From: Hyphomicrobiales bacterium
GTDB lineage: Bacteria; Pseudomonadota; Alphaproteobacteria; Rhodospirillales; JACKKN01
Direction of reading: 5' to 3'
NCBI GenBank assembly: GCA_024236415.1
Contig: JACKKN010000006.1
Span: 62,001-126,000 of the forward strand
DNA: 64,000 nt
Numbering within the stretch: the stretch's first letter is position 1; every line of letters starts with the position of its first letter. The position numbers were made by a program, and so were the translations under genes. The notes beneath the pieces were generated by a model. The model ran no database searches and was not told the origin of the DNA. It saw only the letters and a list, made by a program, of their open reading frames with translations. This document shows, piece after piece, positions 1-9,240 of the stretch.

Positions 1-2
1 CG

Positions 3-680
3 GACTACTACGCCGACTACGCCGACTTCAAGCAGTACGAGACCCCGGGCCTGAAGCCCAAGCACGTGCGCCAGTACGACACCGAGTTCTGGGGCCCCAC
101 GGCCTGCGCGCCGGGCATGGCGGTGCTGGAGATCGGCTGCGGCACCGGGCAGTTCCTGCTGTACCTGGCCAGCAAGGGGATCGACGATTTCCTGGGGGTC
201 GATTTCGACCCCGGGGTCGGCGCGGTGATGCCCGCGGCGATCCGCGACCACTTCCGCGCCGCCGACATCTGGGAATTCCTGGGCGGCGGCGCCGAGGGGC
301 GCACCTTCGACCGCATCGTCCTGTTCGACGTGATGGAGCATTTCACCCCCGCCGACGGGGTACGCCTGCTGAAGGCCCTGGCGGCCATCCTGCGCCCCGA
401 CGGGCGGGTCCTGATCCGGGTGCCCAACAACGCCTCGCCCTGGGCCGGCCAGTACCAGTACGGCGACCTGACCCACCTGGCCCGCTACACCTCCGGCTCC
501 ATGAAGCAGCTCGCCCTGGCCGCCGGGTTCGAGTGCATCGCCTGCCTGCCGCAGAAACGCAAGCGCGGCCTGCGCCGGGTGCTGGAGGACGGCCTGCACG
601 GCCTGCTGAACCGGGTGCTGACCGAGCCGCCGGACCTGTGGTCGGCCAACATGCTGGCGGTGCTGCGGGCGCGGACCTGA
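3..680 (+). CDS. Class I SAM-dependent methyltransferase, 5'-truncated by the window edge
   Basis: The frame is open to the first base of the window, so the true start lies upstream; a GTG at 66 is only an internal candidate. The product carries a Rossmann motif I (LEIGCGTGQFLLYLASKG), an acidic loop after the second strand (FLGVDFD) and a post-I region DRIVLFDVMEHF, typical of the Methyltransf_11/23 class of small-molecule or glycan methyltransferases. The C-terminal third contains NNASPWAGQYQYGDLTHLARYT, similar to enzymes found in surface-polysaccharide clusters. It ends 4 bases before a GT9 glycosyltransferase gene, which suggests a shared operon and a role in cell-surface glycan biosynthesis. 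The substrate cannot be read from the sequence. Confidence 0.85.
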   Translation, partial: DYYADYADFKQYETPGLKPKHVRQYDTEFWGPTACAPGMAVLEIGCGTGQFLLYLASKGIDDFLGVDFDPGVGAVMPAAIRDHFRAADIWEFLGGGAEGRTFDRIVLFDVMEHFTPADGVRLLKALAAILRPDGRVLIRVPNNASPWAGQYQYGDLTHLARYTSGSMKQLALAAGFECIACLPQKRKRGLRRVLEDGLHGLLNRVLTEPPDLWSANMLAVLRART

Positions 681-684
681 ACCG

Positions 685-1800
685 GTGCCGCGGCCCAAGT
701 TCCTCAACCTGAGCGACGCCCTGGACCAGCGCCGGCGCCGCGCGCGGGATCGGGGGCTAGGCAAGGGGCTGCTGCTGATCACCTCGGGCGGGCTGGGCGA
801 CACGGTCATGTTCGCCCTGGTCCTGCCGCGCTTCCGCCGCCTGGCCGAACCCGGCGAGCCGGTCACGGTGCTGCTGCGCCGGGACGCGGCCAAGATGGCC
901 TTCCTGTTCCCCGACGACGTGACCGTGGAAACCGTGGACTACGGCCGCCTGCTGAAGGACCGGGCCTACCGCCGCCAGGTGGGCGACCGGCTGTACGCCG
1001 CCCACTTCCGCCTTGTGGTCACCACCGATTACCTGCGCCACCCGCTGTTGGACGAGGCCCTGGTGCGGGCCTGCGCCACCGAGGCCTGGGCCATGGTCGC
1101 CCGCCCCTGGCCCAAGCACGACGCGGCATTGGCCCGCAACCGCGCCCTCTACACGCGCCAGTTCGAGAGTGGCCAGGCCCGGCGCGACAAGATCGTGCGC
1201 TGGAACGACTTCGCCGACTGGCTGCTGGGCGAGGCGGCACCGCCCCCGGTGGTGCGCCTGGACCCGGCCGGCCTGGCCCCGCCCGCCGACCTGGGGGCGC
1301 CCACGGTGGTGATCCAGCCCTATTCGGCGGTGCGCGCCAAGCAGAGCCCGGCGGCCCTCTACGCCCGCCTGATCGCGGCCCTGCCGGCGGGGGTCCAGGT
1401 GCGCATCACCGGCTCGCCCCGGGACCGGGAGTCGGACCCCGACATCGCCGCCCTGTGCGAGATGCCGGGGGTGACCTTCGACGATTCGCCCTTCGCCGAC
1501 CTGGTGCCGGTGCTGCGCGCGGCGCGGCTGGTGGTGTCCGTGGACACGGCGCTGATGCACCTGGCGGTGGCGGTGGGGGCGCCGACCCTGTGCCTGGCCA
1601 GCGCCGCCTATGTGGGCGAGATCGTGCCCTACGCGCCCGAGGTCACGCCCGGCAACGTGCGCTTCCTTTTCACCCCCATGGACTGCGCCGGCTGCCTGGG
1701 GGATTGCCGCCTGCCGGCCGAGGCGGGCATGTACCCCTGCGTCGCCCGCCTGGACGGGGATGCCGTGGTGGCGACGGCCCTGGAGATGCTCGACCGGTGA
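685..1800 (+). CDS. Glycosyltransferase family 9 (heptosyltransferase-like) protein
   Basis: 371 residues starting at a GTG. The N-terminal half has the GT9 nucleotide-fold signature SGGLGDTVMFALVLPRF (about residues 34-50). The C-terminal half has SVDTALMHLAVAVGAPTLCL (about residues 284-303), matching the ADP-heptose-binding consensus of GT9 enzymes. Four Cys (near residues 332-352) sit in the tail. GT9 enzymes usually add heptose to lipopolysaccharide core at the cytoplasmic face of the inner membrane; the true donor and acceptor here are inference. The stop codon overlaps the GTG of the next gene by three bases inside GTGA, so translation is probably coupled. Confidence 0.85.
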   Translation: MPRPKFLNLSDALDQRRRRARDRGLGKGLLLITSGGLGDTVMFALVLPRFRRLAEPGEPVTVLLRRDAAKMAFLFPDDVTVETVDYGRLLKDRAYRRQVGDRLYAAHFRLVVTTDYLRHPLLDEALVRACATEAWAMVARPWPKHDAALARNRALYTRQFESGQARRDKIVRWNDFADWLLGEAAPPPVVRLDPAGLAPPADLGAPTVVIQPYSAVRAKQSPAALYARLIAALPAGVQVRITGSPRDRESDPDIAALCEMPGVTFDDSPFADLVPVLRAARLVVSVDTALMHLAVAVGAPTLCLASAAYVGEIVPYAPEVTPGNVRFLFTPMDCAGCLGDCRLPAEAGMYPCVARLDGDAVVATALEMLDR

Positions 1801-3119
1801 AGACCTGGGCCCAGTCCCTGCGCGTGTACCTGGACCGGCCGGTCATCGTGTCGCTGCTGCTGGGGTTCTCGGGCGGGCTGCCGCTGCTGCTGGTGTTCTC
1901 GACCCTGTCGGCCTGGCTCAAGGAGGCCGGGGTCTCGCTGACCCTGATCGGCTTCTTCAGCTGGGCCAGCACCGCCTACGCATTGAAGTTCCTGTGGTCG
2001 CCGGTGGTGGACCGGGTGCCGCTGCCGCTGCTGACCCCCTGGCTGGGGCAGCGGCGGGCCTGGCTGCTGCTGTCCCAGGTCCTGGTGGCGGCGGCCATGG
2101 TCGGCCTGGGGTCCACCGATCCGGCGGCGGGGCTGGGGCCCACGGCCCTGTTCGCCACCCTGCTGGCCTTTGCCTCCGCGACCCAGGACATCGTCATCGA
2201 TGCCTACCGGGTCGAGACCCTGCGCGACGACCAGCAGGGGGCCGGCGCCGCCAACTACGTCACCGGGTACCGCGTCGCCATGCTGTGCGCCGGCGCCGGC
2301 GCGCTGCTGGTCGCCGACACCTGGGGCTGGGCCGCCGCCTACGGGGCCATGGCCGTGCTCATGGGGGTGGGCATGGCGACCGTGCTGCTGAGCCCCGAGC
2401 CCGAAAGGCGCCAGAGCACCGCGTCGGCCGAGCGCGACCGCAAGGTGGTGGCCTTCCTCGCGCGCACGGCGCACCTGCCGGCGGCCCTGCGCGCCGCCGC
2501 CGGGCGCCTGTTCGAGGCCGTGGTCTGCCCCTTCGCCGACTTCATGGGCCGGCCGCACTGGTGGGTGATCCTGCTGTTCATTGCCCTCTACAAGTACGGC
2601 GAGGCCCTGCTGGGCGTGGTCGCCAACCCGTTCTACCTGGACATCGGCTTCACCAAGTCCGAGATCGCCGCCGTCAGCAAGGTGTTCGGCTTCGCCATGA
2701 CCATCGCCGGCGGCATCGTCGGCGGCGTGCTGGTGGCGCGCCTCGGGGTCATGCGGGCGCTGCTGATCGCCGGGGTGCTGCAATGCCTGGCCAACCTGGC
2801 TTTCGCCTGGCAGGCGGCGGTCGGCCATTCGGTGCCGGCGCTGATCGTCACCATCAGCGTCGAGAACCTGACCGCCGGCATGGCCACCACCCCCTTCGTC
2901 GCCTACCTGGCGGGCCTGTGCAACGTGGCCTACACGGCGACCCAGTTCGCGCTGCTGACCTCGCTGATGAACTTCGGGCGCATCGTCCTGGCCTCGGGCG
3001 GCGGCTGGCTGGCCGACCGCCTGGACTGGGTGGCCTACTTCGTGGTCACCACGGCGGCCGCCGTGCCGGGGCTGCTGATCCTGGTCTGGCTCATGCGCCG
3101 CTACCCGCCCGACACGTGA
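1797..3119 (+). CDS. ampG: AmpG-like muropeptide permease (MFS)
   Basis: 440 residues. The start is the GTG overlapping the previous stop (GTGA); the frame extends upstream but that part is only a shadow of the GT9 gene. The N-terminus (RVYLDRPVIVSLLLGFSGGL) and the segment SWASTAYALKFLWSPVVDR are typical of AmpG, the inner-membrane permease that imports GlcNAc-anhydroMurNAc peptides for wall recycling. About twelve hydrophobic helices are visible, with the family signature ASATQDIVIDAYRVE near residue 125 and KYGEALLGVVANPFYLDIGF in the second half. Length is normal for the family. Position behind surface-glycan genes fits an envelope role. A related MFS function cannot be excluded. Confidence 0.85.
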   Translation: MKTWAQSLRVYLDRPVIVSLLLGFSGGLPLLLVFSTLSAWLKEAGVSLTLIGFFSWASTAYALKFLWSPVVDRVPLPLLTPWLGQRRAWLLLSQVLVAAAMVGLGSTDPAAGLGPTALFATLLAFASATQDIVIDAYRVETLRDDQQGAGAANYVTGYRVAMLCAGAGALLVADTWGWAAAYGAMAVLMGVGMATVLLSPEPERRQSTASAERDRKVVAFLARTAHLPAALRAAAGRLFEAVVCPFADFMGRPHWWVILLFIALYKYGEALLGVVANPFYLDIGFTKSEIAAVSKVFGFAMTIAGGIVGGVLVARLGVMRALLIAGVLQCLANLAFAWQAAVGHSVPALIVTISVENLTAGMATTPFVAYLAGLCNVAYTATQFALLTSLMNFGRIVLASGGGWLADRLDWVAYFVVTTAAAVPGLLILVWLMRRYPPDT

Positions 3120-3195
3120 CCGCGGCGGCGGCGGCGGCTATAGTGTGCGCCCCCTCCAACACCCGGACCAACGGACAAGGCGAAAGGCCAGCGAC

Positions 3196-3771
3196 ATGGA
3201 CGTGAACAGGATCCCCGTGGGCGCCAACCCCCCCTACGACGTCAACGTGATCATCGAGATCCCCATCGGCGGCAACCCGGTGAAATACGAGATGGACAAG
3301 CAATCGGGGGCCATGTTCGTGGACCGCTTCCTGCACACGGCCATGTACTACCCCACCAACTACGGCTTCATCCCGCACACCCTGTCCGACGACGGCGACC
3401 CGGTGGACGCCGCCGTGTTGGGGCAGATCCCGGTGATCCCCGGCTGCATCATCCGCTCGCGCCCCATCGGCGTGCTGATCATGGAGGACGAGTCGGGCAT
3501 CGACGAGAAGATCCTGTGCGTGCCGGTGGACGACCTGCACCCGTTCTACGCCAACGTCGGCTCGTACCGCGACGTGCGGCCGATCCAGCTCGAACAGCTG
3601 GCCCACTTCTTCGGCCACTACAAGGACCTGGAGCAGGGCAAGTGGGTCGAGGTCAAGCGCTGGGGCGAGGCCGAGGAGGCGCTGGACCTGATCCGCCAGG
3701 GCATCGAGCGCGCCGAGGCCAAGGAGCGGCGCCTGGCCGAGGGCAAGGCGGCGGGCCCTGGGGAGTCCTGA
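3196..3771 (+). CDS. ppa: Inorganic pyrophosphatase
   Basis: 191 residues, normal for soluble family I pyrophosphatases, which hydrolyse pyrophosphate to phosphate in the cytoplasm and pull biosynthetic reactions forward. The signature DDGDPVDA that binds the catalytic metal ions is near residue 66, and the conserved YYPTNYGFIPHTL block precedes it. The ATG at 3196 was chosen because purine-rich AAGGCGAAAGG lies just upstream and the protein then begins like known family members; the longer open frame has no support. It ends 4 bases before the macro-domain gene. Confidence 0.96.
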   Translation: MDVNRIPVGANPPYDVNVIIEIPIGGNPVKYEMDKQSGAMFVDRFLHTAMYYPTNYGFIPHTLSDDGDPVDAAVLGQIPVIPGCIIRSRPIGVLIMEDESGIDEKILCVPVDDLHPFYANVGSYRDVRPIQLEQLAHFFGHYKDLEQGKWVEVKRWGEAEEALDLIRQGIERAEAKERRLAEGKAAGPGES

Positions 3772-3775
3772 CCCC

Positions 3776-4297
3776 ATGGCCGCCCGCGACCGCATGGAGA
3801 TCGTCGACGCCGACATCACCACGCTGGACGTGGACGCCATCGTCAACGCCGCCAACGAGAGCCTGCTGGGCGGCGGCGGCGTGGACGGGGCCATCCACCG
3901 CGCCGCCGGGCCGGGCCTGCTGGCCGAGTGCCGGCGCCTGGGCGGCTGCCCCACGGGCGAGGCGCGCATCACCCGCGGCCACGACCTGCGCGCCCGCCAC
4001 GTGATCCACACCGTGGGTCCGGTGTGGCGCGGCGGCGGCCACGGCGAGGACGACCTGCTGGCCCAGTGCTACCGCCGGTCCCTGGGCCTGGCGGTGGGCA
4101 ACCACCTGCGCAGCGTCGCCTTCCCGGCCATCAGCACCGGGGTCTACGGCTTCCCGGCCGCGCGGGCGGCAGGCATCGCCGTGCGCACCGTGGCCGACTT
4201 CCTGGACGGCGACGGGCGCATCGACAGGGTCATCTTCTGCTGCTTCGGCGCCGGCAGCGTCGCCGCCCACCGGGCGGCCATGGCGGCGCTGGACTGA
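3776..4297 (+). CDS. Macro-domain protein (O-acetyl-ADP-ribose deacetylase type)
   Basis: 173 residues forming a single macro domain. The N-terminal block DAIVNAANESLLGGGGVDGA with Asn and the glycine loop is the ADP-ribose-binding site of the YmdB/MacroD class, and FPAISTGVYGFPAARAAGIA near residue 117 is the second ligand loop. Such proteins remove acetyl groups from O-acetyl-ADP-ribose or ADP-ribose from acidic residues. The gene starts 4 bases after ppa and probably shares its transcript. Which ADP-ribosylated target it acts on is not visible. Confidence 0.92.
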   Translation: MAARDRMEIVDADITTLDVDAIVNAANESLLGGGGVDGAIHRAAGPGLLAECRRLGGCPTGEARITRGHDLRARHVIHTVGPVWRGGGHGEDDLLAQCYRRSLGLAVGNHLRSVAFPAISTGVYGFPAARAAGIAVRTVADFLDGDGRIDRVIFCCFGAGSVAAHRAAMAALD

Positions 4298-4362
4298 ACC
4301 GGCGGTCAGAAGGCGGCGCGCGCGGACTCGCCTCGCGGCGGCGGCGTTGCTATCATTCCCCC

Positions 4363-5265
4363 ATGATGATTGCGCGTGCCCCCATCCTGATTGCGTCCCT
4401 GGTGCTGGCGGTGGCCCTTGCGGCACCGGCGGGCGCGCAAACCAAGTACCAGCCCTGGGACAACCCAAACAGCCCGGACAACCAGAACCAGCTGCTGGAA
4501 GAGCTGCGATCCCTGGTCGACCAGGCCGACCGCGACCGCGCCGCCAGTCCCCAGTTCCTGCGCGACCTGCGGCGCCTGATCCGGCGCTACAACCGGCCCG
4601 GCGTGGCCCAGGCCCTGTTCGACGATTTCGCCGACGGCGACTACGAGCGCAACCCCCGCTGGCACGTGGATTCGGGCCGCTTCTGGGTCGAGCGGGGCTA
4701 CGGCCTGCGCAGCACGGTCAGCCGCCACCAGGCGGCGCGCCAGGACGACCGCGGCCAGCGCCAGGACCAGGCGCGCCAGATCATCGGCGCCCTGCTGGGC
4801 CAGCCGCCCCAGGGCGACCCCAGCGGCGTGGCCGACGGCACCGTGGCGGCGATCCACGTGCCCGCCAACATCGAGAACTCGTTCCAGATGCGGGTCGAGC
4901 TGTCGTCGTGGGAGACCCACGGCCGGCTCGAACTGGGCGTGTACCAGGGCCGCCGCACGGACACCGGATACCGCCTGGTCTACGTCGCCGGGGCCACGCC
5001 GACCCTGCGCCTGCAGCGGCTGTCGTGGCGCAACGGCGTGCACACCGTGGCCACCGCCAGCCAGCGCCTGGTGCTGGAGGACCGCCGCCTGCACGTGATC
5101 GAGTGGAACCGCGGCCGGCGCGGCAGCATGCGCGTGCTGGTGGACGGGACCGAGATGATCCTGGCCCACGACGACGCCTACCGCGACGCCTTCAACGGGG
5201 TTTCCCTGGTCAACCGGTCCGGCGATTTCATCGTTTCCAAGATCCTGGTCGACGGTCGCCGCTGA
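4363..5265 (+). CDS. Secreted protein with a possible concanavalin-A-like fold, function unknown
   Basis: 300 residues. Either of two adjacent ATGs (4363, 4366) may start it. The N-terminus is a clear Sec signal peptide (about 22 residues ending APAGAQ), so the mature protein is periplasmic or secreted. A short helical segment follows, then a beta-rich region beginning FDDFADGDYERNPRW and WHVDSGRFWVERGYGLRS, a pattern seen in concanavalin-A-like and LamG-like domains that bind or cut carbohydrate. The C-terminus (MRVLVDGTEM...FNGVSLVNRSGDF) also fits that fold. No catalytic pair was recognised, so an enzyme function is not claimed. An upstream 65-base gap separates it from the macro-domain gene. 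Confidence 0.75.
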   Translation: MMIARAPILIASLVLAVALAAPAGAQTKYQPWDNPNSPDNQNQLLEELRSLVDQADRDRAASPQFLRDLRRLIRRYNRPGVAQALFDDFADGDYERNPRWHVDSGRFWVERGYGLRSTVSRHQAARQDDRGQRQDQARQIIGALLGQPPQGDPSGVADGTVAAIHVPANIENSFQMRVELSSWETHGRLELGVYQGRRTDTGYRLVYVAGATPTLRLQRLSWRNGVHTVATASQRLVLEDRRLHVIEWNRGRRGSMRVLVDGTEMILAHDDAYRDAFNGVSLVNRSGDFIVSKILVDGRR

Positions 5266-5316
5266 GGACGTTTCGGCGATTCCCTTCGGGCGCGGACCGC
5301 ACTATCCTGCCGCGCC

Positions 5317-6219
5317 ATGGGTAAGTACCAGGAACGGGTCCGGGATTGGGTGGTGGGGTCCTTCGTCGGCGGCCTGTCGGCGGGCGCCGCCCATTACCTG
5401 TTCGACCTGCTGGCGCGGCGCTTCGCCGTCGAGGCGATCCGCGTGGACGGCGACCTGGGCCGCTTCGAGGGCCGGCCCAACGACCTGGTCATGGGGTCGT
5501 ACCTGCGCTACCGCACCTATGGCCCCGACCTGCTGGAACTGATCCGCGACGACCTGCTGGGCCAGGGCGGCACCCTGGTGGACATCGGCGCCAACATCGG
5601 CCTGGTCTGCGTGCCCGTGGCCCGGCGCGGCCTGGCCCGGGTGATCGCCTTCGAGCCCGAGCCGGTGAACTTCGGCTTCCTGCGCGCCAACCTGGCGGCC
5701 AATGCCCCCGACGCGGCGGCCGAGCTGCACAACCTGGCCATCTTCTCCGCCGACCGGACCCTGACCTTCGAGCTGTCGGAGAACAACCTGGGCGACCACC
5801 GGGTGCGGCGCAAGACCGACCTTTCCTACGAGAAGTACGCTGAAAGCCGGCGCCCGGTGATCCAGGTCGAGGGCCGGCGCCTGGACGGGGTGCTCGACCC
5901 CCGCGACCTGCCGCGCCCGATCGTGGTCAAGATCGACACCCAGGGCGCCGAGGTGGACGTGGTGGCCGGCGGGGGCCAATTCCTGGCCGCCGCCGATTAC
6001 GTGATCGCCGAGTACTGCCCCTACCTGATCCGTCGCCTGAACGCCGACCCGGCGGCGTTCCTTGATTTCGTGCGCACCTTCCCGCGCGGCGGCCTGCTGG
6101 TGCCCGGCCAGGCGCGGCAGACGGTGCCCGGCGACATCGAGGCCCTGGTCGCCGCCATGACGGCCTTCCCCCAGGACGGCTCGGCCGCCCGCCACGTGGA
6201 CGTGCTGCTGGCGCGGTAG
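5317..6219 (+). CDS. FkbM family methyltransferase
   Basis: 300 residues. The core has motif I as VDIGANIGLVCVPVARRG (about residue 88), the acidic AdoMet-binding segment VIAFEPEPVNFGFLRANL, and the FkbM-type late motif VVKIDTQGAEVDVVAGG (about residue 205). FkbM enzymes make O-methyl ethers on polyketides, glycans and lipids; the substrate here is unknown. No strong ribosome-binding site precedes the ATG (CGCGCC), but the protein has no better start. It stands alone before the convergent maeB gene, although the glycan genes nearby suggest a surface-polymer substrate. Confidence 0.85.
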   Translation: MGKYQERVRDWVVGSFVGGLSAGAAHYLFDLLARRFAVEAIRVDGDLGRFEGRPNDLVMGSYLRYRTYGPDLLELIRDDLLGQGGTLVDIGANIGLVCVPVARRGLARVIAFEPEPVNFGFLRANLAANAPDAAAELHNLAIFSADRTLTFELSENNLGDHRVRRKTDLSYEKYAESRRPVIQVEGRRLDGVLDPRDLPRPIVVKIDTQGAEVDVVAGGGQFLAAADYVIAEYCPYLIRRLNADPAAFLDFVRTFPRGGLLVPGQARQTVPGDIEALVAAMTAFPQDGSAARHVDVLLAR

Positions 6220-6239
6220 CGCCGGTGCGGCGCGGCCCG

Positions 6240-8507
<2,268 letters not shown>

Positions 8508-8580
8508 GGTCGTCGGTCCTGCTGACTGGCCGGCGTCCCGCCCGCAATTGGCGGCGGCGCCGACACCGGAATTACCCCCG

Positions 8581-8593
8581 AAACAACTTGTTT
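8581..8593. promoter_or_regulatory. Palindrome AAACAACTTGTTT upstream of maeB
   Basis: A 13-base perfect palindrome (AAACAA, central C, TTGTTT) lies 74-86 bases upstream of the maeB start, in the 103-base gap between maeB and the end of the next gene on the same strand. It is an AT-rich patch in GC-rich surroundings and could be a regulator site. No regulator is assigned and a chance match is possible. Confidence 0.25.
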
Positions 8594-8610
8594 GTGCGGA
8601 ATACCCGCGT

Positions 8611-9114
8611 TTATGGCGCCGTAGTTACGTGAATATGGACGTTTTGGCCACCGTTTTCGCGCAGCACGCCCAGGGCCGCCTTCTCCTGCGCGTCGCCGGC
8701 CACGGCGACCCACAGGATCACGCTGCCGGCGTCCAGCGCGCGGGCGAAATCCTCGGTGTGCGGGGCCGCGGTGACCTCGTCCAGGACCTCCTTGGCGGCG
8801 ACGCCGGCGGTGGCGGCGCCGAAGATGCCGGCGATGGTGGCGGCCACCGGGCCGCCGGCCAGCACGATGGCGCCCGAGGCCACCAGCGGGACCTCGTATT
8901 TCAGCTCGCCCACCAGGGCGCGCACGGCGTCCTGCCACGGCATGCCCTCGCGCCCGGCGGCGTCGATGGATTCGTGGGAGCTGAGCACGCTCAGGTCGGT
9001 GCGGTCGAAGCCGGCCGCCTGCAGGGCGGCCACGGCGCCCTCGAAGGATGCGCGGTCGGCGAAATGCCCGACCGCTTCGCGGACCGGGTTCGGGGTTTCT
9101 TGTTCGGCGTTCAC
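8611..9114 (-). CDS. Hypothetical protein with a glycine/alanine-rich hydrophobic centre
   Basis: 167 residues from the GTG at 9114, chosen because GAGGGA lies nine bases upstream; an ATG at 9147 would add 11 residues but has no ribosome-binding site. The N-terminal part (RASFEGAVAALQAAGFDRTDLSVLS) looks like the ferredoxin-like N-domain of general-stress-protein-17M/DUF1269-type proteins, in which a short beta-alpha unit precedes membrane-associated helices. The middle, VASGAIVLAGGPVAATIAGIFGAATAGVA, is a long hydrophobic Gly/Ala-rich hairpin. The C-terminus repeats an alpha-beta pattern (FARALDAGSVILWVAVAG). A stress-linked membrane-associated role is inference only. It is read away from mutS and sits upstream of maeB on the same strand. 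Confidence 0.75.
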   Translation of the reverse strand: MNAEQETPNPVREAVGHFADRASFEGAVAALQAAGFDRTDLSVLSSHESIDAAGREGMPWQDAVRALVGELKYEVPLVASGAIVLAGGPVAATIAGIFGAATAGVAAKEVLDEVTAAPHTEDFARALDAGSVILWVAVAGDAQEKAALGVLRENGGQNVHIHVTTAP

Positions 9115-9240
9115 GGCTGTCCGTCCCTCGTTGGTGGTTGCCTTCATTGTGCCGGATCGGCCCCGGGATTCATAGCCTTCCCGGCGCCGCCTGTGATAAG
9201 GTTCGCGGCCCCGTTCCACAACCCCGAAGTATCCGTTCCC